From positions 682,001 to 746,000 of the forward strand of contig NZ_KB907786.1 of NCBI RefSeq assembly GCF_000382205.1: 64,000 nt of DNA, written 5' to 3'. This stretch comes from Dyadobacter beijingensis DSM 21582. Its GTDB lineage: Bacteria > Bacteroidota > Bacteroidia > Cytophagales > Spirosomataceae. Each line of letters opens with the position of its first letter. Within the stretch, counting starts at the first letter, position 1. The notes below the pieces were generated by a model. It made no database searches, was not told where the DNA came from, and worked only from the letters and a program-made list of their open reading frames with translations. The translations under genes and the position numbers were made by a program. Shown here one piece after another: positions 23,636-32,931 of the stretch.

Positions 23636-26600
23636 ATGAAAAAATTTGACCAGAAAGGGTATTGCCCTTTGGGAGAATTGCACCCATCAAAACTGCTGAG
23701 AATCATGAAACTGACAGTGCTGCTGTTATGGATCGGGATGATGAGCGTGCATGCAACGGGGTATTCCCAGAAAAGCAGGATGGATGTCAAAATCCGGAAC
23801 GGAAATCTGGGCACGCTGTTCAGGCAAATTCAGGAGCAGACCAGTTACCGCATATTTTACAGGGATGATCTATTTTCGGGCAAACAGGAGATTAATCTCA
23901 ACCTTAACCTGAAAAACGAAACCGTGCCGGCTATCCTGAATGCCGCACTCAAAGGAACAGATCTGACGTATAGGGTAATAGGTAAGCAAATCGCGATTTA
24001 CAAAAAGGAAGAGAACAGTGGGGCCGGCCCCGTGCAGCTCCCGGCCATGCCCGCAGTTCGGGAGGTGGTAATCCGTGAAATAACCGGGACCATTTCAGAC
24101 GCAAAAGGCAATCCGCTGCCGGGGGCGACGGTGATTGTGAAAGGGACGGACAAGGGCACTTCCGCCGATGCCACGGGGAAATTTACCGTAGAAGCAGAGG
24201 CAGGCGATGTGCTGGTTATCTCTTTTATCGGTTATCTCAAAAAAGAACAGCCGGTGGGTGCCCAGACGACACTCAGCGTTCAGCTGGAAGAAGATCTGAA
24301 CGGGCTGGAAGAGATCGTGATCGTGGGCTACGGCGCGCAGCGTAAGGCGACCATTACGGGCTCCATCGCGACCATTACGACCGAAGATTTGAAGCAAAGC
24401 CCGACGGCCAGTATTACCAATGCATTGGCGGGCCGTTTGCCCGGGTTGTTCGCCAACCAGTTTGGCGGTGGTGAGCCGGGTGTGGACCGCAGTGAAATTT
24501 TCATCCGGGGCGCTGCCACTTACGGCAACAAGGCGCCGATTGTCATCATCGACGGTCTGGAACGGAGCATGGATTACCTGGCGCCATCGGAAATCGAGAC
24601 GTTTACGATTTTGAAAGATGCTTCGGCCACAGCGCCTTACGGTGTGCGTGGTGCCAACGGTGTAATCCTGATCACCACACGACGCGGGAAGGTGCAGGAC
24701 AAGGCGACTGTAAATTTCAAAGCATCGGTGGGTATTAACAAGCCTGTAAAATTCCCTACTTACCTCGGTTCGGCGGATTATGCGATGCTGTATAACGAGG
24801 CCAGAAGAAACGATAACCCGGACGCCGATCCCACGACGCTCAATTTGTTTTCGGAGCAGGCTATTGCGGATTTCAGGAGGGCGAAGGGCGATAACTCCGA
24901 TGGGCTGGGCTACAATTGGAATTATTTCGATTACGCATTCAAGCCGGGTGTGCAGCATGATTACAGTTTGTCTATTAGCGGTGGATCGTTAAGGGCCAGG
25001 TATTTCGTCCTGGCCAACTACTTCCAGCAGGATGGTAACTACCGCCATACCGATCTGGCGGCGAACAGCACGCAGGCCGTTTTCAAGCGTTACAACTTCC
25101 GCTCGAACATCGATATCGACATTACGGACAATTTTTACGCCAAGCTCGACCTTGGAGCGCGCATTACCGATCGCAATGCGCCGGGTACCTCAGCTGCCCG
25201 TATTGTGGAGCTGGCCAACACGCAGCCATCCTACCTGCCGATCGTCGTTGAGCCTAACGACGATCCTGCAAACAAGGTTTTCCAGGCCAACAACCCGCTT
25301 GGAATGCTTTACGGCGACCAGATTTATCGTTTCAACATCCTGGGAGAGCTTAGCCGCACGGGTTTTCTGAATGAGAAGAATACCTACCTCAATGGTTCGT
25401 TCTCGCTCGGGCACAAGCTGAATTTCATTACAAAAGGCTTGTCGATCGAGGGAATGTTCTCCTACGACGCCAACGACGGCGGCTGGATCGATCGGAAGGT
25501 GGGGACCTATTCGGAAGGTTACCGCGAGTATCCGGGTTATGCCACATTTGTACCGACAGCCGGCAGCGACATCTATCGCACGCCGGGGCATTATACGGGC
25601 GCGTACAAGTCGGGGAACAAGTATAATATCGACCAGACGATCGGGAACGGCTATGACGACAACGACAATGAGAGCCGCGCCTATTTGCAGGCCAAGCTCG
25701 ACTACATGCGCAACTTCGGGCTGCACGACGTGACGGGAATGGTACTTTTCAACCGGTCGAAGCGTGTCATCAACAACCAGGTGCCATTCAGCTACCAGGG
25801 CATCACCGCGCGGGCGACATACGGCTACGACGACCGCTATCTGCTCGAAGTGAATGCGGCTTACAATGGCTCTGAAAACTTCGCGAAAGGTAAGCGGTAC
25901 GGATTCTTCCCGTCGGTGGCGGCGGGCTGGGTGCTGACGAAGGAGCGGTTTATGACCAACACGCAAAGCTGGCTGAACAACCTGAAAATCCGCGGTTCAT
26001 TCGGTTTGGTAGGAAGTGATAAAATTCCTGACGACAAGCGCTTTATCTACCTGCAGTATTTCGGACGTCGGGACGGCGACTACAATTTCGGGACCGACAA
26101 CTTCGGCTCGGGAGCGGGCGGTTTCCTTTCGGAAGGCGACCTGGCCAACCCTAACCTGACGTGGGAAAAGGCGCGCAAGACCAATATCGGTATCGACGCT
26201 ACCTTCCTGAAACACCTCACATTGACCCTGGACCTCTTCCGTGAGCACCGGTACGACATTATCACCAATATGGGCGGCGGCAACAAGCTCGGTTTCCCCG
26301 ACATCGTGGGTAAAGACGCACCGTTCCTCAACTCGGGTATTGTCAACAACAAAGGCTTCGACTTCGAGATCGGGTGGACGGGCAGCGTGGGCAAGCATTT
26401 CACGTACTTCATTCGCCCGAATATGACTTTTGCCCGCAACAAGATCATTTTTATGAATGAAATCCCATATGCTTCACCGGGACGAGCCAATACCGGCAAG
26501 CGCATCGACGAGCATTTCGACTACATTTTCGACCGGTTTGTTGCCAACCAGGAGGAGGCTAATCAGCTCAACGCCATGAACAACGGCAGCGGGTTCCAGT

Positions 26601-27202
26601 CGTTCGGTACGCTGCGGCCGGGGGATGTCTTGTACAAGGATTTGAACAACGACGGTAAGATCGACGACCTGGGCGACCGTACGGCGGTAGGTAACCCGCG
26701 TAACCCCGAGCTGATGTTTGGTTTGCCGGTAGGCGGCCGCTTCCGCGACTTCGATTTCAGTGCCTTGTTCCAGGGTGCGTCGCGGGCTTCGGTGCAGCTG
26801 TCGGGCGCTGCGGTGTACGACTTTCCGCTGTTTAGCCAGGACAAATATGGTAAAGTGAAACCCATGCACCTGAACCGCTGGACGCCGGAGACTGCTGCTA
26901 CCGCCACGTATCCGGCATTGCATTTCGGCGATCATAGCAACAACAAGAACGGTAACAGCAGCCTGTTTTTGTACAATTCGAAATACATCCGTCTGAAAAC
27001 GGTAGAGGTAGGGTATAACCTTCCCAAAACGACGATCAAAAAGATCGGTATCGACAATTTCCGCATTTACGTGCAGGGTATGAACCTGCTCACGTGGGAT
27101 GGGCTCAAAGATGTGGATATGGACCCCGAAACCCGCGAAGGTACGGGCGACTGGTACCCGATCCAGAAGGTGGTGAATTTTGGCGTCGACATTTCATTCT
27201 GA
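23636..27202 (+). CDS. SusC/RagA TonB-linked outer-membrane protein with N-terminal STN signalling domain
   Basis: This 1,188-residue TonB-dependent transducer is longer than the other SusC proteins of the window because of an STN (secretin/TonB short N-terminal) domain at about residues 50-125 (LGTLFRQIQEQTSYRIFYRDD, ETVPAILNAAL). The carboxypeptidase-regulatory domain follows (about 148-235, LPGATVIVKGTDKGTSAD), then the plug (IVIVGYGAQRKATITGSI, FIRGAATYG, IVIIDGLERS, FTILKDASATAPYGVRGANGV) and a barrel ending ...NFGVDISF. The N-terminal extension before MKLTVLLLWIG is common for STN-bearing SusC proteins, so the ATG at 23,636 is kept. The STN domain should contact the periplasmic part of FecR. 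The substrate is unknown. Confidence 0.95.
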   Translation: MKKFDQKGYCPLGELHPSKLLRIMKLTVLLLWIGMMSVHATGYSQKSRMDVKIRNGNLGTLFRQIQEQTSYRIFYRDDLFSGKQEINLNLNLKNETVPAILNAALKGTDLTYRVIGKQIAIYKKEENSGAGPVQLPAMPAVREVVIREITGTISDAKGNPLPGATVIVKGTDKGTSADATGKFTVEAEAGDVLVISFIGYLKKEQPVGAQTTLSVQLEEDLNGLEEIVIVGYGAQRKATITGSIATITTEDLKQSPTASITNALAGRLPGLFANQFGGGEPGVDRSEIFIRGAATYGNKAPIVIIDGLERSMDYLAPSEIETFTILKDASATAPYGVRGANGVILITTRRGKVQDKATVNFKASVGINKPVKFPTYLGSADYAMLYNEARRNDNPDADPTTLNLFSEQAIADFRRAKGDNSDGLGYNWNYFDYAFKPGVQHDYSLSISGGSLRARYFVLANYFQQDGNYRHTDLAANSTQAVFKRYNFRSNIDIDITDNFYAKLDLGARITDRNAPGTSAARIVELANTQPSYLPIVVEPNDDPANKVFQANNPLGMLYGDQIYRFNILGELSRTGFLNEKNTYLNGSFSLGHKLNFITKGLSIEGMFSYDANDGGWIDRKVGTYSEGYREYPGYATFVPTAGSDIYRTPGHYTGAYKSGNKYNIDQTIGNGYDDNDNESRAYLQAKLDYMRNFGLHDVTGMVLFNRSKRVINNQVPFSYQGITARATYGYDDRYLLEVNAAYNGSENFAKGKRYGFFPSVAAGWVLTKERFMTNTQSWLNNLKIRGSFGLVGSDKIPDDKRFIYLQYFGRRDGDYNFGTDNFGSGAGGFLSEGDLANPNLTWEKARKTNIGIDATFLKHLTLTLDLFREHRYDIITNMGGGNKLGFPDIVGKDAPFLNSGIVNNKGFDFEIGWTGSVGKHFTYFIRPNMTFARNKIIFMNEIPYASPGRANTGKRIDEHFDYIFDRFVANQEEANQLNAMNNGSGFQSFGTLRPGDVLYKDLNNDGKIDDLGDRTAVGNPRNPELMFGLPVGGRFRDFDFSALFQGASRASVQLSGAAVYDFPLFSQDKYGKVKPMHLNRWTPETAATATYPALHFGDHSNNKNGNSSLFLYNSKYIRLKTVEVGYNLPKTTIKKIGIDNFRIYVQGMNLLTWDGLKDVDMDPETREGTGDWYPIQKVVNFGVDISF

Positions 27203-27217
27203 TTTAACCTGACATTT

Positions 27218-29113
27218 ATGAATAGCAGAAAAATATTTACGACCGTCGCATTAAGCCTCACAGTGCTTTCAGGCTGCCAGCAGGATTTCCTGGACCGCAA
27301 ACCCGACGATCAGGTAGACGCCGAGCAGGTTTTTACCCGATACAACAAAATGAACCAGCTGATCACGGACCTGTACGACAATGCCAAAGGTTCCAACAGC
27401 CCGCTGGTATTCTTCTCGCACTTTTCATCGGCGCCTGTGACGGACGAGGCCGAAGGATCGACCGCCGAGGGAAGCCTTACCAACAAATTTAACACGGGCG
27501 ACTGGAACCCGAACGCCATGCCCGACCGCAGCAGCCGCGGGCAATACTGGTGGGATTTGTACAGCCGCATCCGTAAGGCCAATGTGATTTTGGAAGGTGT
27601 AAGGAAATACAAGACGCCGGATAACCCCCTGCAAGCCGGCGACCTGGATAAACGCCTGGGGGAAACCTACTTCATGCGCGCCTACTTCCATTACCTGGCC
27701 GCACGTATGTACGGGGAGGTCGTTTACATGACGAATACCGTCCAGCCTACGGATCAGATGAACTTCAAACAGGAGTCTTTCCATACCATCGCTGCGAAAA
27801 TCAAGCAGGATTGCGACTCGGCATTTGCATTGGTACCGGGCAGCTGGGGAGGAGCGGATTTCGGTCGGGTAGACAAGGGCGCCTGCCTGGGCCTGAAAGC
27901 GATGATTTCGTGGATGGCCGCCACGCCGATGTGGAACGGCGGCACTTTTCCGAACGATACGCGCCAGTTCGCGGCCGAATACACCTATAATGTGGACCGC
28001 TGGGTGAAAGCAAAGGAAGCTGCCAAAGCCGTGATCGATTTCAAAGTCGACGGACGCCAGCGGTACAGCCTCTACCAGGGCCACGACGCGGCGGATTTCC
28101 GGGATGACGCGGGTGTGAATAATAACAATTCGAAAGTGCCCGCCCGTTTGTGGGATTTGTATCACGATATGCAATCGTTTCAGAATGAGGCTGTTTTCTT
28201 CGTAACGCGGGATAAGGACAACAACTGGCAGGGCGACATTTACCCGCCAAGCTGGGGCGGAAGCTCGCGCCAGATGCCCGTTCAGGAGCAAGTGGATGAA
28301 TATGAATACATTGCTGCCAATGGCTACGGTTATCCCGTCTACGGTTCCCGAGCCAAAACCGACGGCTACGACGACGGTAACCCTTACGAAAGTGTGAAGA
28401 GAGACCCGCGTTTCTACCGTGACATTGTTTACCACGGCTCTACATTCAAAGGAAAGGTGATCAATACGGCCACAGGCGCGGATAAGATCGGCGCTTCCAA
28501 CTCTTCGACTACCGGTTATTTTCTGCGCAAAATCCTGCGGGAATCCTGGAACCGCGACAAGAGTTTTGCCATCAGCGGCCCGCCGATCTGGCGCCTGCCG
28601 GAGTTCATTTACATCTACGCCGAGGCAGTGAACGAGTCGGCCGGGCCTAATGCGGAGATTTATCAGATGCTGAACGACGTGAGAAAGCGTTCCTTCATGG
28701 CGCCGATTCCACCGGAAGCACAGAGCAGCAAGGCATTGATGGACGAATACATCAAACGCGAAAGAAGGGTGGAGCTGTTTTATGAAAACAACCGCATCTG
28801 GACTTCGCGGCTCTACCTCGAAGCCAGCTCGGCCAAAGAAGTTGCCCGCGAGCAGGCATGGCAGGCAGCCGGCGGAACCAACGAGCAGCGTTCGCAAGCC
28901 TACTGGCCTTATCCGAAAACGCAGCGGATGATCAACGGTATGAAGCCCGTGGAAGACGTGAATGGAAAGATCGTGGTGGACGGCAAGAAATACCGGATGC
29001 AGCGCTATTTCGTAGAAAGCCGCGTGTTCGTCACGCCAAGGCATTACCTATTCCCGATCATGCAGGACGAATTGCAGCGCACGCCGACTTTGAAGCAGAA
29101 TCCGGGGTGGTAA
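27218..29113 (+). CDS. SusD/RagB family nutrient-binding outer-membrane lipoprotein
   Basis: This is a 631-residue classical SusD protein. The lipobox is VLSGC (Cys20), followed by QQDFLDRKPDDQVDAEQVF. The N-terminal SusD domain contains YFMRAYFHYLAARMYGEVVYM (about 150-170), and the C-terminal RagB/SusD part contains WRLPEFIYIYAEAVNES (about 457-473), a KRERRVELFYENNRIW block, and the ending YLFPIMQDELQRTPTLKQNPGW, close to the usual SusD C-terminus. It lies 15 bases after its SusC partner and is longer than the two SusD-like_2 proteins in the window. It ends the sigma-fecR-susC-susD module. Confidence 0.95.
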   Translation: MNSRKIFTTVALSLTVLSGCQQDFLDRKPDDQVDAEQVFTRYNKMNQLITDLYDNAKGSNSPLVFFSHFSSAPVTDEAEGSTAEGSLTNKFNTGDWNPNAMPDRSSRGQYWWDLYSRIRKANVILEGVRKYKTPDNPLQAGDLDKRLGETYFMRAYFHYLAARMYGEVVYMTNTVQPTDQMNFKQESFHTIAAKIKQDCDSAFALVPGSWGGADFGRVDKGACLGLKAMISWMAATPMWNGGTFPNDTRQFAAEYTYNVDRWVKAKEAAKAVIDFKVDGRQRYSLYQGHDAADFRDDAGVNNNNSKVPARLWDLYHDMQSFQNEAVFFVTRDKDNNWQGDIYPPSWGGSSRQMPVQEQVDEYEYIAANGYGYPVYGSRAKTDGYDDGNPYESVKRDPRFYRDIVYHGSTFKGKVINTATGADKIGASNSSTTGYFLRKILRESWNRDKSFAISGPPIWRLPEFIYIYAEAVNESAGPNAEIYQMLNDVRKRSFMAPIPPEAQSSKALMDEYIKRERRVELFYENNRIWTSRLYLEASSAKEVAREQAWQAAGGTNEQRSQAYWPYPKTQRMINGMKPVEDVNGKIVVDGKKYRMQRYFVESRVFVTPRHYLFPIMQDELQRTPTLKQNPGW

Positions 29114-29125
29114 CCTGAAACCTCC

Positions 29126-29199
29126 TGACAACAAATGACAACACCTGACTACAAATGACGACGAAGTCATTCATGGTCAGGTGTTGTCATGTATTGTCA
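29126..29199. repeat. Decamer-phased inverted array, four TGAC then four GTCA units
   Basis: TGAC begins at 29126, 29136, 29146 and 29156, and GTCA begins at 29166, 29176, 29186 and 29196: eight sites spaced exactly 10 bases, changing orientation in the middle. Within it ATGACAACACCTGAC (29135-29149) and GTCAGGTGTTGTCAT (29176-29190) are perfect inverted repeats. The array fills the gap between the convergent susD and sugar-isomerase genes. It could fold as a long hairpin, but no T-run supports simple termination. A related array lies at 49,731. Confidence 0.85.
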
Positions 29200-29212
29200 G
29201 AAGTTGTTAGGC

Positions 29213-30070
29213 TTATTCTTTGATACTCTTAATATAAGCAATCGTCACAGGAATCTGTTTCAGGTACGAAGGGCTTTCGTCTTCTATGAAATAATGCTTG
29301 ATCCCTACCTTTTTCGCAGCCTTCAAAGTGGCGGGAATGTCGATCTGGCCGGTGCCTAGTGCTACGTCGTTGGTCGTAGGCGTGCCGCCCGAGAGGTCAC
29401 CTTTGACGCCTTTTTTCAGGTCTTTAAGGTGCATCAGCTTCCATCTGGTAGGATATTTCAAAAGCAGCTTAGCCGGGTCCTGGCCTGGGAATGCGGTCCA
29501 GAGAACGTCCATCTCGAAGTTGACGTATTCGGGATTGGTGTTTTTGACAATGTAGTCGAACAGGGTGCCGTCCTCGTAAGGTACAAACTCGTAGCCGTGG
29601 TTGTGGTACGTGAGCGAAATGCCTGCTTCTTTCAATTCCTTACCTGCCTTGTTGAAATCGGCGACGGCTTTTTTCGCAGTTTCAAGATTGAAGTTGCCTT
29701 TTTCGTGAGGAATCCAGGCGACCATCACGTATTTCGCGCCGAGGATTTTGGCATCCTTGATTGTCTGCGCAGTGCTTTCGCTGAGTTTTTTGTAATCCGC
29801 GCCGATCGAGCGCATGGCGATGCCGCGTTTGTCGAGCTGCTTGCGGAGTTCTTCGGTGGTCATGCCGGCAATGGGGCCGCCTTCCATTTCGGTAACCCCG
29901 AGCGATTTGATGGTATCGAGCGTCGCTTCGATGCCTTTGCCCCAGCTGCCGCGGAAAGTATATGCCTGCAAGCCGATGGGAGCGGTGTACACCTTGCCCT
30001 GCGCGAAAAGGTCGCTCTCGCCTACCAGCAATGCAGCCGCCAGACAGCCCAGACCGATTAGTTTTTTCAT
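29213..30070 (-). CDS. Exported sugar phosphate isomerase/epimerase-like TIM-barrel protein
   Basis: This 285-residue protein belongs to the xylose isomerase-like/AP-endonuclease 2 TIM-barrel family. A signal peptide (MKKLIGLGCLAAALLVG..., cleavage after LFAQ) indicates a periplasmic or surface location. Visible family stretches are LQAYTFRGSWGKGIEATLDTIKSLGVTEMEG, LTYHNHGYEF, VNFEMDVLWTAFPGQDPAKLLLKYPTRW and HLKDLKKG; the Glu/Asp/His residues in them are where metal ligands lie in relatives. The ATG at 30,070 is used; one two codons earlier (30,076) is equally possible. Such exported members are common in Bacteroidota with sugar metabolism genes. The substrate is not known. Confidence 0.85.
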   Translation of the reverse strand: MKKLIGLGCLAAALLVGESDLFAQGKVYTAPIGLQAYTFRGSWGKGIEATLDTIKSLGVTEMEGGPIAGMTTEELRKQLDKRGIAMRSIGADYKKLSESTAQTIKDAKILGAKYVMVAWIPHEKGNFNLETAKKAVADFNKAGKELKEAGISLTYHNHGYEFVPYEDGTLFDYIVKNTNPEYVNFEMDVLWTAFPGQDPAKLLLKYPTRWKLMHLKDLKKGVKGDLSGGTPTTNDVALGTGQIDIPATLKAAKKVGIKHYFIEDESPSYLKQIPVTIAYIKSIKE

Positions 30071-30130
30071 TGTCATTTTCTCGATTGTTTTAGATAGGTA
30101 TTGCAAAAAGCATTGCCCGCGAATGATATA

Positions 30131-31507
30131 CTAAAACCCGTCGGCCTTGATCTGCTTTTCGCTCAGCTCGCCGTACTTTTTGGCCTGCTCCTTAATCTCG
30201 GCAGCTTTGCCGACAAGCACGAATTGAAGCTTGTCTTTCGGAAAATAGGTGGCGATAATGTCCTTCGCCTGTGCGGTGGTCAGCCCATCGACCTTGCTTT
30301 GGAATGTATTGATAAAGCTTTCGTCGAAATTATAGATAAACATATCCGTCAGCAAACGCGCCAATGCGCCGGCCGACTCGTAATCCGGTGGGAAATCGCC
30401 TTTCACGTACGCCTTCGCGGATGCGAGGATTTCTTCATTGATGCCGTTTTTATGCAGGCTGTCGAGCACGCTCAGCGCCAGATCGATGGCCGGGAACGTG
30501 GTGGAGTTTTTGGTAAATGTGCTGATCCCGAATGTGCCCGCATATTTGTAACGCGTAAAACGGCTCGCTGCGCCGTAAGTAAGCCCGGAGTTGACGCGCA
30601 ATGCGTCGTTGAGCCACGACGTGAACCGGCCGCCGAGAATGGTGTTGATGACGACTACCGGCACATAATCCGGAGAATTGTAATCGATGCCTTTACCGCC
30701 GATCATGAGTGTCGTCTCGCGGGCATCTTCCTTATTGACGAGCAGGACGCGGCTTTTTTCGAATTCCAGATTCGGGGCAACGCGCTTCACCATTCTGGCC
30801 GGCGCCGTTTTCCATTCTCCGAACAATGCGGTGACCTTTTTCTTCATATCTGCCGCCTTGAAATCGCCGACGATCGAGATCGCCCCTTTTCCGGTGGTGT
30901 AGTTGCTTTCATAAAATGCTTTTGCCGCCGCTGCATCGATCTTCTCGACGGTCGATTTACTGCCGGTCGTGGGCGTGGCATAAGGAAAGTTGTTGAACAG
31001 GAATGCATTATAATAGTTGCCTATGACCGAACGGGGACTTTCCTTGGCCTGCGCGAGTTCGAGCAGCGTGCGCTGCTTGTGCTTGTCGAATTCCGCCACG
31101 TCGAAAACGGGATGTATGAGCACTTGCTGGATCAGTTCGAAAAGCTTTTCCTGGTCTTTCACGGCAAACGAGGCCGCAAGGCCTGCATTGTCCTTGGTCG
31201 CATAGGTTGAAAGCGTCGCGCCGACGTAATCGGTCATTTCTTCAATCTGCCCTTTGGTATATTTCTGCGTGCCGAACAGTAATGCGTCGGCCGTCAGGCT
31301 GGCGAGGCCGTGCCGCTCGCCGTCGTTGATAGAACCGGCATCGAACACGGCCGAAACGTTGATCAGCGGCACCTCGTGCTGCTCCATGATGTACACTGTC
31401 AGCCCGTTTTTGAGTTTGAGCTTTTCGTAAGGCGGCACTTTGAAATTATTCTGGGCCATTGCCGAAAGCGAGCAGAAGGCTAGTACCAAAAGGATGATAT
31501 TTTTCAT
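30131..31507 (-). CDS. M16 peptidase-like subunit lacking the zinc motif
   Basis: This 458-residue exported M16-family protein appears to be the non-catalytic partner of the protease encoded directly upstream. The signal peptide ends near SAMAQ. The N-terminal M16 domain aligns with PPYEKLKLKNGLTVYIMEQHEVPLINVSAVF and GLASLTADALLFGT. In the last stretch the zinc motif HxxEH is replaced by Ser-x-x-Ala-Asp (70-74), so zinc binding is not expected. The C-terminal M16 domain (about 205-400) has LVNKEDARETTLMIGGKG and NTILGGRFTSWLNDALRVNSGLTYGAASRF, including the substrate-side R/Y region typical of inactive subunits. ATG at 31,507. It lies 25 bases after the active subunit. Confidence 0.9.
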   Translation of the reverse strand: MKNIILLVLAFCSLSAMAQNNFKVPPYEKLKLKNGLTVYIMEQHEVPLINVSAVFDAGSINDGERHGLASLTADALLFGTQKYTKGQIEEMTDYVGATLSTYATKDNAGLAASFAVKDQEKLFELIQQVLIHPVFDVAEFDKHKQRTLLELAQAKESPRSVIGNYYNAFLFNNFPYATPTTGSKSTVEKIDAAAAKAFYESNYTTGKGAISIVGDFKAADMKKKVTALFGEWKTAPARMVKRVAPNLEFEKSRVLLVNKEDARETTLMIGGKGIDYNSPDYVPVVVINTILGGRFTSWLNDALRVNSGLTYGAASRFTRYKYAGTFGISTFTKNSTTFPAIDLALSVLDSLHKNGINEEILASAKAYVKGDFPPDYESAGALARLLTDMFIYNFDESFINTFQSKVDGLTTAQAKDIIATYFPKDKLQFVLVGKAAEIKEQAKKYGELSEKQIKADGF

Positions 31508-31532
31508 GCTGAATGTCAAATTTGAATGCGGA

Positions 31533-32855
31533 TCATTTCGAAGTTTCGGGAAGCAGGTATCCCACGGTGCGGTTGCGGTCGGTGAAGTATTTGGCGGCCA
31601 CGCGCTTAATATCGTCCACAGTCACCTTTTTGTAGTTATCCGGCGCTTCGAACATCTTTTTGTAATCACCAAAAAACACGTCGTATGTTCCCAGGCTGTT
31701 TGCTTTTCCATTGATCGTTTCCAGCGTGTGGTAGAACTCCATTAGTTTCTGGTTCTTCACTTTCTGCAACTCCGCCTCCGTCACCCCATTCTGAATGACC
31801 ATATCTATCTGTTTTTCAATGGCTTTTTCGAGATCGGGCGCCGATACATTGTCGCCCGCCACACCGAAAACGGCAAATAACGTCGGGTCGAAACCATTGT
31901 CGAGGCTGGTAGAGACGCTGGAAGCGATCGTCGTGTCCATCACGAGCGATTTCACGAGCCGCGAAGAATTGCCCGAGCTCAGCAGGCTGCTGAACAGATC
32001 GAGCGCATAATAGTCGGCGTGGGCAGTTTCGGGGACGTGGTATACGAGCAGGATATTCGGCGTAGTGATGTCCTTATAGGTCGTCACGCGGCGCTCGCCA
32101 TTTTGCGGCGGCTCCACGGTACGGATTTTGGGCGGCAATCCGCGTGCGGGCAACGGGGCCATGTATTGATCCGCCAGTTTCCTGACATCATCGTATTTGA
32201 TATCGCCCACCACTACCACCGTCACATTGTTAGGCGAGTAGTAAGTTTTGAAATAATTTTCCAGATCGCTCTGCGTCCAGCTTTTGATATCGGACTCGAA
32301 GCCGATCACCGGAAGCATATAAGGGTGTTCCTGGAATGCCACGGATTGCACCAGCTCGCCCAGCAGGTGGTAATTACTGTTTTCCAGGCCGGTACTGCGC
32401 TCGGAAAGCACCACGCCTCGCTCGCTTTCCACCATTTTTGGGTCGATGGTAAGATGGCCGATGCGGTCCGATTCGAGTTTGAAGATCGTTTCCAATGCGT
32501 CTTTCTGGAACCAGTCGGTGTATACGGTCACGTTTTCGTTCGTGTAGGCGTTGTTGGAGCCGCCGTTGGCTTCCATCACGCGGTCGAACTGCTTGGGACC
32601 GTAGTTTTTCGAGCCGTTGAACATCATGTGTTCGAAGAAGTGGGAGAGGCCGGTAATGCCGTGGACCTCGTTCCGCGAGCCGACCTTCCAGAAGAGGTAC
32701 ATGTTGGCCGTGGGGATCGAATGATCTTCCAGGACGAGGAATTTCATGCCGTTGTTCAATGTGAACGATTTCACATCCTCCGGCCTGGTTTGCGCATGAG
32801 CAACGCCGAAACCGGTCAATGCGGCCGCGGCGAGCAGTAATTTTCGGAGCTTCAT
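31533..32855 (-). CDS. M16 family zinc protease, catalytic subunit
   Basis: This 440-residue exported insulinase-type protease has a signal peptide cleaved after VAHAQ. The inverted zinc motif HFFEH is at 72-76 in GITGLSHFFEHMMFNG, and Glu152 (VVLSERS) sits at the distance expected for the third ligand. The N-terminal domain continues with NAYTNENVTVYTDWF, and the C-terminal domain is at about 190-370. With the downstream inactive paralogue it should form a two-chain clam-shell peptidase, as in bacterial M16B pairs and mitochondrial processing peptidase, degrading oligopeptides in the periplasm. It is divergent from the EEP-family gene. Confidence 0.93.
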   Translation of the reverse strand: MKLRKLLLAAAALTGFGVAHAQTRPEDVKSFTLNNGMKFLVLEDHSIPTANMYLFWKVGSRNEVHGITGLSHFFEHMMFNGSKNYGPKQFDRVMEANGGSNNAYTNENVTVYTDWFQKDALETIFKLESDRIGHLTIDPKMVESERGVVLSERSTGLENSNYHLLGELVQSVAFQEHPYMLPVIGFESDIKSWTQSDLENYFKTYYSPNNVTVVVVGDIKYDDVRKLADQYMAPLPARGLPPKIRTVEPPQNGERRVTTYKDITTPNILLVYHVPETAHADYYALDLFSSLLSSGNSSRLVKSLVMDTTIASSVSTSLDNGFDPTLFAVFGVAGDNVSAPDLEKAIEKQIDMVIQNGVTEAELQKVKNQKLMEFYHTLETINGKANSLGTYDVFFGDYKKMFEAPDNYKKVTVDDIKRVAAKYFTDRNRTVGYLLPETSK

Positions 32856-32865
32856 GAAGCAGGGA

Positions 32866-32898
32866 TTGTTAATGAATGTGTAATGATAGCTATTTTTG
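32866..32898 (+). promoter_or_regulatory. Candidate promoter of the EEP-family gene
   Basis: TATTTTTG (32891-32898) is an exact -7 element. A TTG at 32866-32868 lies 22 bases upstream, slightly longer than the best spacing. The start at 32,932 would have a leader of about 28 bases. Confidence 0.5.
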
Positions 32899-32931
32899 GA
32901 GCATTATTAATCTAAATCATTCGTACCACCG

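Noticed and set aside
27425-29044. 539-codon open frame on the minus strand
   Set aside because: It lies wholly opposite the susD gene, and its composition (Arg, Val, His rich) is that of a shadow of coding sequence with GC-biased third positions.
30101-31210. 369-codon plus-strand frame
   Set aside because: Antisense to the inactive M16 gene; no known family; a shadow frame.
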